A stretch of DNA of 35,930 nucleotides from Thermoplasmatales archaeon ex4484_6 (GCA_002254385.1 NJDO01000016.1:1-35930); one strand, 5' to 3'. Positions 14,795-23,403 are shown, counted from the stretch's first letter. Numbers and translations are program-made. The notes: generated by a model not told the origin, from the sequence alone.

Positions 14795-15211
14795 ATGAGT
14801 GAGGACGATGAGGAACTCAGGGCCATAAGGGAACGAAAAGCGCGCAGGATGCGTCAGGAGCTTGAACGAGAAAGGGAGATGGAAAACTGGCCGTCCGAGC
14901 CGGTGGAGCTTACAGACGCCAATTTCAGGGATGTCGTATCCAGATATCCCCTGGTCGTTGTAGATATGTGGGCTGTATGGTGTTCTCCCTGCAGGATGAT
15001 AGCTCCCATCATGGAGCGCCTTGCGGTGAAGTATGCGGGGAAGGTGGTGTTCGGGAAGCTGAATGTGGACGAGAACCCCTCAACGGCCAACGCTTTCAAG
15101 GTGATGTCCATCCCGACATTGCTCATCATCAAGGAAAGGGAGCTGGCCGACAGGATCATAGGGGCGGTTCCCCAGCAGCATATCGAATCCGTTCTGAACA
15201 GGTACATCTGA
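14795..15211 (+). CDS. trxA: Thioredoxin with charged N-terminal extension
   Basis: A 138-residue thioredoxin. The active site is W62-C63-S-P-C66, with the usual VVVDMWA strand before it and the cis-proline segment MSIPTLLI after it. It should reduce cytoplasmic disulfides using a thioredoxin reductase that is not in this window. The first 35 residues are an added, highly charged helix (ERKARRMRQELEREREME) that ordinary thioredoxins of about 105 residues lack; it could mediate dimerisation or docking. GGAGTGTGAT at 14781-14790 selects the ATG at 14795 over the GTG at 14786. It is probably a single gene, ending in a hairpin shared with the convergent radical SAM gene. Confidence 0.92.
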   Translation: MSEDDEELRAIRERKARRMRQELEREREMENWPSEPVELTDANFRDVVSRYPLVVVDMWAVWCSPCRMIAPIMERLAVKYAGKVVFGKLNVDENPSTANAFKVMSIPTLLIIKERELADRIIGAVPQQHIESVLNRYI

Positions 15212-15239
15212 ACTGGGGTTCGATCCCCCGGAAGTTCAG
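15208..15239. terminator. Bidirectional hairpin between convergent trxA and radical SAM gene
   Basis: An inverted repeat has outer arms CTGAAC and GTTCAG and inner arms GGGG and CCCC around a TTCGAT loop. It spans both stop codons of the convergent genes, so it can end transcripts from either side. It resembles a tRNA T-arm only by chance. Confidence 0.5.
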
Positions 15240-16306
15240 GGGATTATCTCGCATCCGTTGTTGATCTCCGGATAATCGAGCTGCTCCATCTTTAACATCC
15301 CGCTGTCGAGAAGCTCCATTGCAAGGGGAACGAGTCCCTTCAGTCCCTCTATCATTCTCCGGGTGCTTAAGCAGACGCGGTCGAACCATTCCCATCCCCA
15401 TGACATGGTCCGGTTCGCATACAGGCATCTTCCGCCGCAGACCCATAAGATGTCACATTCCGTGCAGGGGGGTCCGATCCTTCTGGAGTTCCGTATATCC
15501 TCGGGTGTGGAGGTTCGGATGTCCCCCACATTGGAATAGAGCAGCTCCGGCGCAATGGGGCAGGCCTCTATTGACCCGGAGGTCATGATGGCGAACGAAT
15601 CCACCCCCGCCCCGCACCACAAGTGATGCGGCACACCTGTTATGAGTGTTCGAAGAATGGGGATGAAAGGGACGAGCCCGGGAACCCCGCCCTCCCCGAG
15701 CCCTTCCCCGAAGAGGGATATCAATCGGCCGATCCCCTCATCATACCTATCCAACCATTCTTCGAGATCCGGCCTGGAGTCGAGGTCGCTCCAGAAAACA
15801 TCGAGCTGCCAGTGGACGTGATCGAAATGCTCGAGAAGATGCGTCACGTCACGGTATATATCCCCGTGGTCCGAGAACGCCATCCTTGCTATGAGATCTC
15901 CCCCAAATCCCCTTCTCCTGATATCCTTCACATTCCTCATTACACGATCATACGTTCCCCTTCCCCTTGAAGCATCCGTCACACGGGCGGGTCCGTCGAG
16001 TGAAACGAGTATCGAATGGAGCCTTTCAAGGTAGGGCTTCTTCAACAGGTGCAGAAGGGTCCCATTTGTCTGGAGCGTGAAGGCCCTTGCCGGAACCCTG
16101 TCCATGATCTCCTCCAACCTGTGAATGGCCATAAGCGGTTCTCCTCCGTAGAACCCGATCACGGCCTCACTGTCCTTCGAAATGAAATCGACGAGCTCTT
16201 CGATATCATACTCCACCTCCAGAGGGATGCCCGGTAAATGACGTGTACCGCCGCAGTAGGTGCAGGAGAGGTTGCATCTCTCCGTTGTGAGGACATGATA
16301 CTGCAT
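15236..16306 (-). CDS. Radical SAM/SPASM enzyme, putative peptide-modifying
   Basis: A 356-residue protein with an N-terminal radical SAM cluster site (C11xxxC15xxC18, TERCNLSCTYCGG), the FYGGEPL segment and the ILVSLDGP strand. The C-terminal SPASM-type cysteine set comprises WCGAGVDS, EACPIAPE, CTECDILWVCGGRC and one later cysteine, and would bind one or two auxiliary [4Fe-4S] clusters. Such proteins include peptide-modifying enzymes; overall this looks like the archaeal AF1577-type group, though that assignment is from memory. No convincing small precursor-peptide gene is seen between 16307 and 16540 or beside the stop. The start at 16306 fits the NxxTTERCNL-type N-terminus. The transcript likely starts within or near the T-rich block at 16402-16409. 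Confidence 0.85.
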   Translation of the reverse strand: MQYHVLTTERCNLSCTYCGGTRHLPGIPLEVEYDIEELVDFISKDSEAVIGFYGGEPLMAIHRLEEIMDRVPARAFTLQTNGTLLHLLKKPYLERLHSILVSLDGPARVTDASRGRGTYDRVMRNVKDIRRRGFGGDLIARMAFSDHGDIYRDVTHLLEHFDHVHWQLDVFWSDLDSRPDLEEWLDRYDEGIGRLISLFGEGLGEGGVPGLVPFIPILRTLITGVPHHLWCGAGVDSFAIMTSGSIEACPIAPELLYSNVGDIRTSTPEDIRNSRRIGPPCTECDILWVCGGRCLYANRTMSWGWEWFDRVCLSTRRMIEGLKGLVPLAMELLDSGMLKMEQLDYPEINNGCEIIP

Positions 16307-16401
16307 CGGTCACCCCGAAGCATGGAGCAGATATATCGATTTTGATGGAAAAACATGGGATCCGGGCAATTATGGCGATCGTGGAAGGGATGAAAAATGT
16401 A

Positions 16402-16447
16402 TAAAAAAAACCTTCATGAGCATCAACCCTATGCTGATCGATGCTCA
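16402..16447 (-). terminator. Third tandem hairpin with U8 tract after the surface protein gene
   Basis: Read on the minus strand, arms TGAGCATC and GATGCTCA enclose a 15-base loop; six bases later comes TTTTTTTT. It is the most distal of three hairpins behind the gene ending at 16541. The same T-run, followed by ATAC, could double as the TATA region for the radical SAM gene downstream. Confidence 0.5.
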
Positions 16448-16458
16448 CAATAAAAGAG

Positions 16459-16489
16459 TGAAGATTCGGTGAAACACACCGAATCTTCA
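16459..16489 (-). terminator. Second tandem hairpin, 13-bp perfect stem
   Basis: Arms TGAAGATTCGGTG and CACCGAATCTTCA pair perfectly around a five-base loop. On the minus strand the stem is followed by CTCTTTTATTG, a T-rich stretch consistent with termination. Confidence 0.6.
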
Positions 16490-16492
16490 TAC

Positions 16493-16519
16493 AAAAAGGC
16501 GCTCCCGTGAGGAAGCGCC
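16493..16519 (-). terminator. First tandem hairpin with U5 tract
   Basis: Arms GGCGCT and AGCGCC close a ten-base loop that may pair further, and on the minus strand TTTTT follows directly. It sits about 20 bases after the stop of the surface protein gene and looks like a classical intrinsic terminator. Confidence 0.65.
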
Positions 16520-16540
16520 GTTGTCAAAAGCTCCGTCTCC

Positions 16541-18625
16541 CTACTGAGGGGGTGCCGGAGGCTGCGGCGGCATCGGAGGCTGCTCCGGTGCCGGCTGTTC
16601 CGGGACCGGCTCCTCGGGTGCGGGCTGCTCGGGCACCGGCTGTTCCGGGGCCGGCTCCTCGGGTGGTACAGGCTGCTCTTCCATGGGCTGCTCCATTCCC
16701 TCCGGGGGCATCTCGCCTCCCTCCATCGGAGCCTCTCCCGCTTCGGCAGGCATCTCCTCACCCATCCCCGGCTCTTCCGGTGCGGGCTCCTCCTTCTTCT
16801 TGCCCTTCAGCACCACCAGAATGATGATCAGAAGGATCACCAGGCCAACGATGATGGCAAGGATTATCAGGATAGTCGCCAGGATGTTGTCGGCCTCATC
16901 TTCCTTCTCCACTATCTTGATGGTATTGGAGTCCTGAGAGACGGTTTCGGTGCCGTCCGTCACCGTGCAGGTGAAGGTATAGGAAAGCCCCTTCTGGAAG
17001 TAATCACCAGGAACTATCAATGTCGCACCATTGCCGGTCCAGGAGGAGTCCTGGTCGTTGGTCCAGGTGTATGTGAGCTCGTCTCCCTCCGCGTCAGTGG
17101 CGGTACAGGTGAGTTCCACATCCGTCCCCTCCTCGACCTCGCCCTTGAGAACGAATTCTGCAATATCGACCGCTCCTGCATTCTCGAGATCAGCGGGATA
17201 GGCGTGCACTGATATGATAGATGGTGCGGTATTCGCAACCTCAACGTTGACCATGAAGTATCCGATGGCAACGGTCTCGGTGCCGTCGGTTATCTCAGCG
17301 GAAACGTTGTAGGTTCCTGCGTCACTCCAGTTGTAAAGGAAGTAATCCGTGTCCAGAGTTACAGCCGTCCCGTCTATCTTCCAGATAATGCTCACGGTAT
17401 CTCCGTCAACATCCGCAAGGTTTGCAAGGGATACGTTGACCTCTTCGCCGGTCTTGATATTGAACTCGGCCTGATATGAATCACCCCATTCTCCGGTAGG
17501 AGCATCATTTACGTTCTCTATCATGAAGTAGAGCCATATTTCCTGATAGAGTTCACCGTCGGAAACGTTCAGTGTTGCCCAGAAGTCACCGTATTCGTTC
17601 TCTTCGAACGTAACGGTGAAGTTGTAGGGTATGGTCATATTTGTCTCGTTCAGGTCCTGTGCGGCCTCGAAGGGCCCTCCGAGGTTATCGATCTCGTAGG
17701 TGAGGTTCATCATGGGTGTCTCGACATCCATTGCGCTCACCATGAACGAGATGGGCACTTCCTCCTCACCGGAAATGTTGACCACATTCCTCCATTCGGA
17801 CATGTTGCCCTCCGTCTCATCGACCCATGTGTAATTCCAGAGTTCGATGTCGAGCTGGGTGTCGTCCATCATGAGGTATTCGATCTCGGGAGGATCGTTC
17901 ACCGGTGTTATGGTAACGGTGAAGTTGTGCTCCATGTATCCGACATAGGAGTCGGTGGCATTGATCACGACGGTCACCTCACCGTTGAAGTTATCCACTG
18001 CCGGTGTGATGTTGTAGACATAATCATCTATCATGACCGCGTCCAGCTCGTCGGGCCATGTGATGGTATATGTGAGACCTGCGGGTGTGAATGCATCCGT
18101 TAGGTTCCATGTGAACGCCTCTGCCGCATCCTCCTCTATCTCGATCGTATCATCGAACCCCGTGTTGAAGGCTACGACGGGGAGAACGGTTATCTGCCCC
18201 TCTGCAACGAGATAGTTGGAAGAGTTTCCGTTATCCGTGATGTTCACCGAGTAGTCGAATGTCCCTGCCACATCGGCTGTCCACGTGTACATCCATACGA
18301 TGCTTCCACCCACGTCGGAGGTGTCCCAGAAAGACATATCCGCCTCGAGCGGAGTGGATAGCCCGATGGTCAGGGTTGCAGTCAGGTTGTCGGAAACGTT
18401 CATGTAATCCGATGCATCAATGAAGGGCTGAGCATCAACAAGGAACACAAAGTCGTCGCCGACATAACCTATTTTATCTTCCAAATTCCCGCTTTCATCA
18501 CCCACGACTATCGTGAAATCCGCGGGAAGATCCACCCCCACGGCGAACAGCCCGACAAAAGCGGCCAGTGCGAATCCCATTGCCAATGATAAGGCAACGG
18601 CTCTCTTTCCGAATAGTTTCTCCAT
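16541..18625 (-). CDS. Abundant-type surface protein with cadherin/Ig-like domains
   Basis: A 694-residue protein: a signal peptide (KRAVALSLAMGFALAAFVGLF), about 560 residues of acidic extracellular beta domains, one membrane span (ATILIILAIIVGLVILLIII), a KGKKK stop and a tail of about 85 residues inside the cell, rich in Pro, Glu and Met. The outer part has cadherin/Ig-like linkers (PVNDPPEIEY, NVNDAPTGEW) and a final PKD-like module ending in CTVTDGTETVSQDS, plus very many N-x-S/T glycosylation sites, suggesting an S-layer-like or envelope protein. Several signs point to high expression: a strong ribosome site (GGTGGTGATG), a promoter at 18661-18670, and three terminator hairpins. Alternative ATGs lie at 18631 and 18637. 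The tail sequence is a 15-residue repeat encoded by 45-base repeats. Biological role inferred only. Confidence 0.82.
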   Translation of the reverse strand: MEKLFGKRAVALSLAMGFALAAFVGLFAVGVDLPADFTIVVGDESGNLEDKIGYVGDDFVFLVDAQPFIDASDYMNVSDNLTATLTIGLSTPLEADMSFWDTSDVGGSIVWMYTWTADVAGTFDYSVNITDNGNSSNYLVAEGQITVLPVVAFNTGFDDTIEIEEDAAEAFTWNLTDAFTPAGLTYTITWPDELDAVMIDDYVYNITPAVDNFNGEVTVVINATDSYVGYMEHNFTVTITPVNDPPEIEYLMMDDTQLDIELWNYTWVDETEGNMSEWRNVVNISGEEEVPISFMVSAMDVETPMMNLTYEIDNLGGPFEAAQDLNETNMTIPYNFTVTFEENEYGDFWATLNVSDGELYQEIWLYFMIENVNDAPTGEWGDSYQAEFNIKTGEEVNVSLANLADVDGDTVSIIWKIDGTAVTLDTDYFLYNWSDAGTYNVSAEITDGTETVAIGYFMVNVEVANTAPSIISVHAYPADLENAGAVDIAEFVLKGEVEEGTDVELTCTATDAEGDELTYTWTNDQDSSWTGNGATLIVPGDYFQKGLSYTFTCTVTDGTETVSQDSNTIKIVEKEDEADNILATILIILAIIVGLVILLIIILVVLKGKKKEEPAPEEPGMGEEMPAEAGEAPMEGGEMPPEGMEQPMEEQPVPPEEPAPEQPVPEQPAPEEPVPEQPAPEQPPMPPQPPAPPQ
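16591..16680 (-). repeat. 45-bp direct repeats encoding the Pro/Glu tail
   Basis: The block CCGGCTGTTCCGGG occurs at 16591-16604 and again at 16636-16649, a 45-base period, with CCGGCTCCTCGGGT copies between. It encodes alternating VPEQP, APEEP and APEQP units at the C-terminus of the surface protein. Such repeats can vary in number between strains. Confidence 0.7.
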
Positions 18626-18660
18626 ACTCATCACCACCTAGTTTTCACATAGCTTCCTAT

Positions 18661-18670
18661 GATTTATTGT
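18661..18670 (-). promoter_or_regulatory. TATA box of the surface protein gene
   Basis: ACAATAAATC on the minus strand predicts transcription near 18639, about 13 bases before the ATG at 18625, leaving just enough room for the GGTGGTGATG ribosome site. Confidence 0.55.
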
Positions 18671-19025
18671 CCCAGGTGAGGCTATGTCCCCTTGAAGCTC
18701 ACCTTATCAGTGAAAAATGGCTATGGATTATTTAACAGTTTCCCGTTTTTATTCACTCATTGTCGAATTGTTTGTGTTTTTTCATATGACTATGCTATAT
18801 TCTCAACTATTTGAATAATGCTTTTTTTTTCTTTTTTTTTCTCTAGCCAGTTGAAAAAGGTCCTCCAGGTCCCCGGAACAGAAAACATTGTCCACTTTGA
18901 AATGGTAATCCGATCCCTTTCCCCTGCGCGAGGGGAGAATGTACCGAACTCAATGCAGGGGCCCTTTCGATCGGGAATGAAATGAAAGTTCGGAAATGCT
19001 AATAAGGTGGGATGGAAGGGTCACC

Positions 19026-19035
19026 CATAAATATC
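19026..19035 (+). promoter_or_regulatory. TATA box of aspS
   Basis: CATAAATATC predicts a start near 19056 and a leader of about 49 bases before the ATG at 19105, longer than for most genes here. GGGAG at about 19090 is a possible ribosome site. Confidence 0.45.
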
Positions 19036-19104
19036 AGTATTGATTTCAGCGCCAAGGAAGGAGCCGGTTTCGGCCCTTCGTAGACGTTCGGGAGTTCTGA
19101 TCCC

Positions 19105-20454
19105 ATGGACGATGAGACCATCTGGAAGCGGACCAAGTTCGCCGCCGAGATAGGCGAGGATGATTACAACACGGAAATAACTCTCTGCGGGTGGGTCCAG
19201 TATACCAGGAACCTGGGGAAGATGGCCTTTGTTCATCTCAGGGACCGGACCGGTATCGCACAGATAACCGCCCTCTCCAAGACAATGGACAGGGAGCTTT
19301 TCGATCTGATAGTTTCCGTTCCAAGAGAATCGGCGGTATGTGTTCGCGGTATAGTGAAGCAGTCCCCGCAGGCGAAGGCGGGGTGGGAAATAATACCTTA
19401 CAAGGTGAAGATCGCCGGAGAGGCCAAGACCCCGCTGCCACTTGGAGTGGTGGACAAGGTGGATGCGGACATGGACACCAGGTTCGACAACCGCTTTCTG
19501 GATCTCAGAAAACCACAGATACAATCCATTTTCATGATAAGGTCGACCATCCTTGATGCCGTTAGAGAGGTATTCCTCGAGGAGGGCTTCATCGAGATAC
19601 AGACCCCGAAGATAGTGGCTACGGCCACGGAGGGAGGGACTGCCCTCTTCGAGATGAAGTACTTCGACCGCAAGGCCTTTCTGAACCAATCACCCCAGCT
19701 GTTCAAACAGACAATGATGGCCACGGGTCTGGACCGTGTGTTCGAGATCGGTCCCGCTTTCAGAGCCGAAGAGCACGACACCGTGAGGCACCTGAACGAG
19801 TACACCTCCATCGACTGCGAGATGGCATGGGGAACGCTCGACGATTCCCTTGATGTTCTTGAAAAGGTCATCCAGAGAGTATATTCCAATGTATTGAACC
19901 ACAATTTCATGCAGCTCGAATCCATGGGGCAGACTCTCGTATCACCGGAAAGACCCTTTCCGAGGCTCAACTATAACTGCATAATCGACAAGCTCTCCGC
20001 AAGGGGTATAGAGGTTGTAGATGAGAATACGGGTAAGAAGAGGGTCATCGAATGGGGTGACGACATTCCCATGGACGGCTTCAAGGAGATAGCAAAGGAC
20101 AGACCCTCCCTCTATTTCATAATGAAATGGCCCATGAAGCTCAAACCCTTCTACATCCAACCGGATCCGGACGATCCGGAGGTGTCCCAGGGTTTCGATC
20201 TCAATTACGGGGAAAAGGAGCTCGTCTCCGGCGGCCAGAGGGTGCATGACCCGGAGCTTCTCAGGAAACTCATCAGAGAAAGGGGGATGGACCCAGAAGA
20301 TTTCGGATTCTATCTCAAGGCGTTCGATTACGGAATGCCCCCCCACGCGGGATGGGGTCTGGGAGTCGAGAGACTTACCATGATAATCACCGGTTCCTCG
20401 AACGTGAGGGAAACTGTCCTCTTCCCCCGGGACAAGCACAGACTCGTCCCCTGA
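19105..20454 (+). CDS. aspS: Aspartyl-tRNA synthetase, archaeal type
   Basis: A 449-residue class II synthetase that charges tRNA with aspartate in the cytoplasm. The N-terminal OB-fold anticodon-binding domain covers about residues 15-110 (CGWVQYTRNLGKMAFVHLRD). The catalytic domain follows, with RFLDLRKP, the flipping-loop region ATEGGTALFEMKYF, LNQSPQLFKQ, motif 2 FEIGPAFRAEEHDT and motif 3 GWGLGVERLTM. It lacks the large GAD insertion of bacterial AspRS, so it is the archaeal/eukaryal form and of normal length. Archaeal versions may or may not discriminate against tRNA-Asn; whether this one does needs knowledge of asnS and gatCAB elsewhere. It is likely a single-gene unit. Confidence 0.97.
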   Translation: MDDETIWKRTKFAAEIGEDDYNTEITLCGWVQYTRNLGKMAFVHLRDRTGIAQITALSKTMDRELFDLIVSVPRESAVCVRGIVKQSPQAKAGWEIIPYKVKIAGEAKTPLPLGVVDKVDADMDTRFDNRFLDLRKPQIQSIFMIRSTILDAVREVFLEEGFIEIQTPKIVATATEGGTALFEMKYFDRKAFLNQSPQLFKQTMMATGLDRVFEIGPAFRAEEHDTVRHLNEYTSIDCEMAWGTLDDSLDVLEKVIQRVYSNVLNHNFMQLESMGQTLVSPERPFPRLNYNCIIDKLSARGIEVVDENTGKKRVIEWGDDIPMDGFKEIAKDRPSLYFIMKWPMKLKPFYIQPDPDDPEVSQGFDLNYGEKELVSGGQRVHDPELLRKLIRERGMDPEDFGFYLKAFDYGMPPHAGWGLGVERLTMIITGSSNVRETVLFPRDKHRLVP

Positions 20455-20612
20455 AACTCCATACAGGTTCATAGGACGGTCTTCCTCAACCGGTTCCTTG
20501 GCACGGCGCACAAGCTTCAAACCCGCCTGGCTGCGATCGCCGGAAAAATGTCACCGCATGCCCGTGATGGCCCGGTAAAATGTATATGTCAAGTTCCACG
20601 GGGGGTAATCCA

Positions 20613-20619
20613 ATATATA
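20613..20619 (+). promoter_or_regulatory. TATA box of the PKD surface protein gene
   Basis: ATATATA predicts a start near 20642, about 14 bases before the ATG at 20656. GGGTGAT at 20646-20652 is the ribosome site. The remaining gap after aspS (20455-20612) shows nothing else convincing. Confidence 0.6.
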
Positions 20620-20655
20620 CCTGTATGAACTTTACACCATTCCCAGGGTGATAGG

Positions 20656-23403
20656 ATGTTCTCGTCTTTCCGTCATTATGTTCTGGTCCTCTTTCTGATA
20701 TCCGCTGCCGTTGGCATCTCTGCACTTCTTCCCACGGGAAATGATGCCTATTCCAATGAATATCTGTTCGAAGAAGCGACCGACATATATTATGACACCA
20801 ACCCCAGGTTCGGAGACCTGGATTCCGTGAATACAAGAGATGTGTACAGGATCGTAGGATTGATCGGTGATGACCAGAACGGGGGGGCGCACGCACAGCG
20901 TCTTGTCCTCTCTCTTACGAAAACGGACGGAGCGAACGTGGAAGGCTTCCTCTATGAACCGAACGGCCGGCCCCTTGCAAGATTGTACTCGGACGGGGAA
21001 ATATCTGACATCGAGTTCTTCGTCCCATACGATGGTGATTATTTTCTGGAGGTGGTCTCCGATCCGCCGGGAAGCTCCTCCAGCTACAGCTACCAGATGG
21101 GAGGCCAGCAGGACGAGAACAACAACCTCTTCGACGGCAACAACAAGCCCGGAGCGACAGGTTTCTCCGGCAGCAAGGAGGTGGGGGGAACCCTCCACCC
21201 CACACACGACATCGTGGATTACCACCAGTTCGATCTTCAACCGAATCTTGCGGTGGAGGTCTCCCTCATCACAAACTCGCCATTCAAACTGGATATACTC
21301 AACTCAACCGAGGACCTGCTGTCCACGGTGGAGCCCGGAGGCTCGTTCGAGAGGAGAAATGACGGCCCCCTGGACATCAGGTTGATATTCAGGATATACC
21401 TGGAGCTGGATGGCAATACCCAGTATGTTCCCGTTGCCTCCTCCTACTCGCTCAGGGCCATTGTATGGTCCTTCACGACGATCCCCCAGATAAACGGCTC
21501 CGACCCGTGGCCCGAGAGATTCAGCAAGGCCGAGGACCATTCGCTCGAACCCCCGCTCAATCTATCCACCCATTTCATAGAATCAGGGGGGGACCCTCTC
21601 GGATTCGAGATAACCTCATCCAACACATACCTGGATGTGAGAATGGTGAACCATACGGTGGGAAAGGGGCAGGACGCATGGAACTATACACTGGTCGAGA
21701 TAACACCCATGCGGAACTGGTATGGTGAGGAAGTTGTCTCATTCAGGGCATACGACAGGGATGGCTCGGTGACCGACAGCTTCATCATGGAGATCAGGGA
21801 GGTCGACGATCTCCCATTCATCACCAGGATAGGCGGTGCAGTGCTCGAGGGTCATCTGTTCAACATGTATGGTGTCGAGGATACAACGATGGTCTATACG
21901 ATGGAATACGGGGATGACGATGACCCTCTCGAGGCATTATCCTTCACGACCAATGCGACACATGCGGAGATGCCGTTCCTGGAGGTGTTCCCCAACAACG
22001 GGACCGTCTTGATATCCCCCCTGCAGGAGCATGTCGGCAGTTATCTGTTCAACATAACCCTGGAGGATGGGAGAGGGGGCTACTTCATAGTGGATGTCGC
22101 TCTCAGTATCGAGCCCAGGAACGATCCCCCCACGTTGGGAGGTATCGAGATCATTTCGGGAAACATGACGCTTCTCCCGTCGGAGACCATCACCCTCCGG
22201 GCTTCATCATATGGTGACCCGGATACCGAGGATCTCATTTTCACATGGGACTGGGGTGACGGTTCCACATCGACCGGGGAGACGTCATCCCATGTCTACT
22301 CCACCTCACATTCCGGGAATGTCACCATCACATTGACAGTGAGCGACGGGGAGTACACCGTATCCCGCAACCTCACCATATATGTGGAGGCTCCGGAGGA
22401 TATAGCCAAAGGAAACCTTGAGAGGGAGATATCGGACCCCGAGGGAGACGCTGTCAAGACCGAGGAGGAATGGAAGACCTCGGAACCGGAAACGCGCGTA
22501 TTCAGGGTATCAACCCTGAGCGAGAGCGGTGTGGACATACTGTCCCTGAGGACCCAGAGAAGGGGGAATACCCTTCAGATCCTTCTTGACGTCAAGGACT
22601 CGGTCATCGTGGACGGCTCGGTACATTATCACGTATTCGTGGTCAGGAAGGCATTCTCCGAGGAGTACGTGGATTTTTCCAATCTCTCGTCATGGGACCA
22701 GATTCCCTCCAGACTGCCCGAAGGACCCATGATCATCTCGAGCAGAAGCTACCTGGGGGATTCGTCACTCAACGAGAACTCCACAGGGAAGATAATGGAT
22801 AAAGGCACTCTTGTCTGGACGATACCTTTCCAGGAGCTCACGAAGAACGGTCTGGAATATCCCATCGATCCCGACCTCTTCGATGTATTTGCCGTGGCGG
22901 TCCATGAGGTCCCCTTTATCGACCTGGGGGGTCTGGCGGAGAGATACATCGTGACCGATACCTGCGGCGAGGGAGCACTTACGGTGGGAGAGATATCCCC
23001 TCTCAAGAACGGGACCGGTTCATCCTCCTCTCCATTCGGAGACTTCGCACGTCCGTCGAATCTGATGGTCGTAGCGGGGATCCTGGTGATACTGGTCATA
23101 TTCGGTGTTGTGGGATTTGTTCTGGTCCGGAAACAGAGGAAGGAAAAGGAGAGAGAGGAGAGGGAGTTCCTGGAACATATCGAACGGCTTAAAAAGGACG
23201 GAAAGGACCCGTTCGGAAAGAAGCTTGAAGAAGAGATCGGCCCGGGGAAGGTCTCCTACGAGGAGCTCTACGGCGCCCCCAAGCCCGAGGGACATGTGGA
23301 AAAAGCGTCCCCGGTGGACATGAGCTCCCTGCCCGGACCCGGCCTGGGGGGAAACATTCCGGTGGAATCCAACGTGAGCGAGATGAAGATAGGAGACGAA
23401 TGA
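20656..23403 (+). CDS. Secreted single-pass surface protein with PKD domain
   Basis: A 915-residue protein with a signal peptide (SFRHYVLVLFLISAAVGISAL). Next is a pre-peptidase-C-like beta module around residues 50-150, with DGDYFLEV near its end, and a second similar one to about 260. Cadherin-like repeats follow (EVDDLPFITRIGG, EPRNDPPTLGG), then a clear PKD domain (FTWDWGDGSTSTG, residues about 530-580). A DOMON- or glucodextranase-like module may follow. The membrane span is near residues 800-820 (LMVVAGILVILVIFGVVGFVL), and a cytoplasmic tail of about 95 residues starts with a charged helix (KQRKEKEREEREFLEHIERL). The plan outside-span-charged tail matches the proteins at 6266 and 16541, but the domains differ. 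A structural or adhesive role in the envelope is inferred. Confidence 0.8.
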   Translation: MFSSFRHYVLVLFLISAAVGISALLPTGNDAYSNEYLFEEATDIYYDTNPRFGDLDSVNTRDVYRIVGLIGDDQNGGAHAQRLVLSLTKTDGANVEGFLYEPNGRPLARLYSDGEISDIEFFVPYDGDYFLEVVSDPPGSSSSYSYQMGGQQDENNNLFDGNNKPGATGFSGSKEVGGTLHPTHDIVDYHQFDLQPNLAVEVSLITNSPFKLDILNSTEDLLSTVEPGGSFERRNDGPLDIRLIFRIYLELDGNTQYVPVASSYSLRAIVWSFTTIPQINGSDPWPERFSKAEDHSLEPPLNLSTHFIESGGDPLGFEITSSNTYLDVRMVNHTVGKGQDAWNYTLVEITPMRNWYGEEVVSFRAYDRDGSVTDSFIMEIREVDDLPFITRIGGAVLEGHLFNMYGVEDTTMVYTMEYGDDDDPLEALSFTTNATHAEMPFLEVFPNNGTVLISPLQEHVGSYLFNITLEDGRGGYFIVDVALSIEPRNDPPTLGGIEIISGNMTLLPSETITLRASSYGDPDTEDLIFTWDWGDGSTSTGETSSHVYSTSHSGNVTITLTVSDGEYTVSRNLTIYVEAPEDIAKGNLEREISDPEGDAVKTEEEWKTSEPETRVFRVSTLSESGVDILSLRTQRRGNTLQILLDVKDSVIVDGSVHYHVFVVRKAFSEEYVDFSNLSSWDQIPSRLPEGPMIISSRSYLGDSSLNENSTGKIMDKGTLVWTIPFQELTKNGLEYPIDPDLFDVFAVAVHEVPFIDLGGLAERYIVTDTCGEGALTVGEISPLKNGTGSSSSPFGDFARPSNLMVVAGILVILVIFGVVGFVLVRKQRKEKEREEREFLEHIERLKKDGKDPFGKKLEEEIGPGKVSYEELYGAPKPEGHVEKASPVDMSSLPGPGLGGNIPVESNVSEMKIGDE

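Larger units (their letters stand above)
18626..19104. other. Divergent intergenic region between surface protein and aspS
   Basis: A 479-base gap. Near the left end is the surface-protein promoter and a 7-base inverted repeat (AGGTGAG at 18674 and CTCACCT at 18698). The middle (18710-18845) is strongly A/T-rich and ends in T8-C-T9 at about 18823-18841, which on the plus strand would be a strong archaeal U-tract terminator although no plus-strand gene precedes it. Right of that is a small hairpin (TCCCC-TGCGCG-AGGGGA). No ORF or known RNA family was recognised. Confidence 0.45.

Noticed and set aside
15212..15231. Possible tRNA T-arm (GGGGTTCGATCCCC)
   Set aside because: The 55 bases before it are the coding 3' end of the thioredoxin gene and form no D-arm or anticodon arm; it is better explained as a terminator hairpin.
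16307..16540. A precursor peptide for the radical SAM/SPASM enzyme
   Set aside because: The stretch holds three hairpins, and the only small open frames overlap the enzyme gene in another frame without a leader-core pattern.
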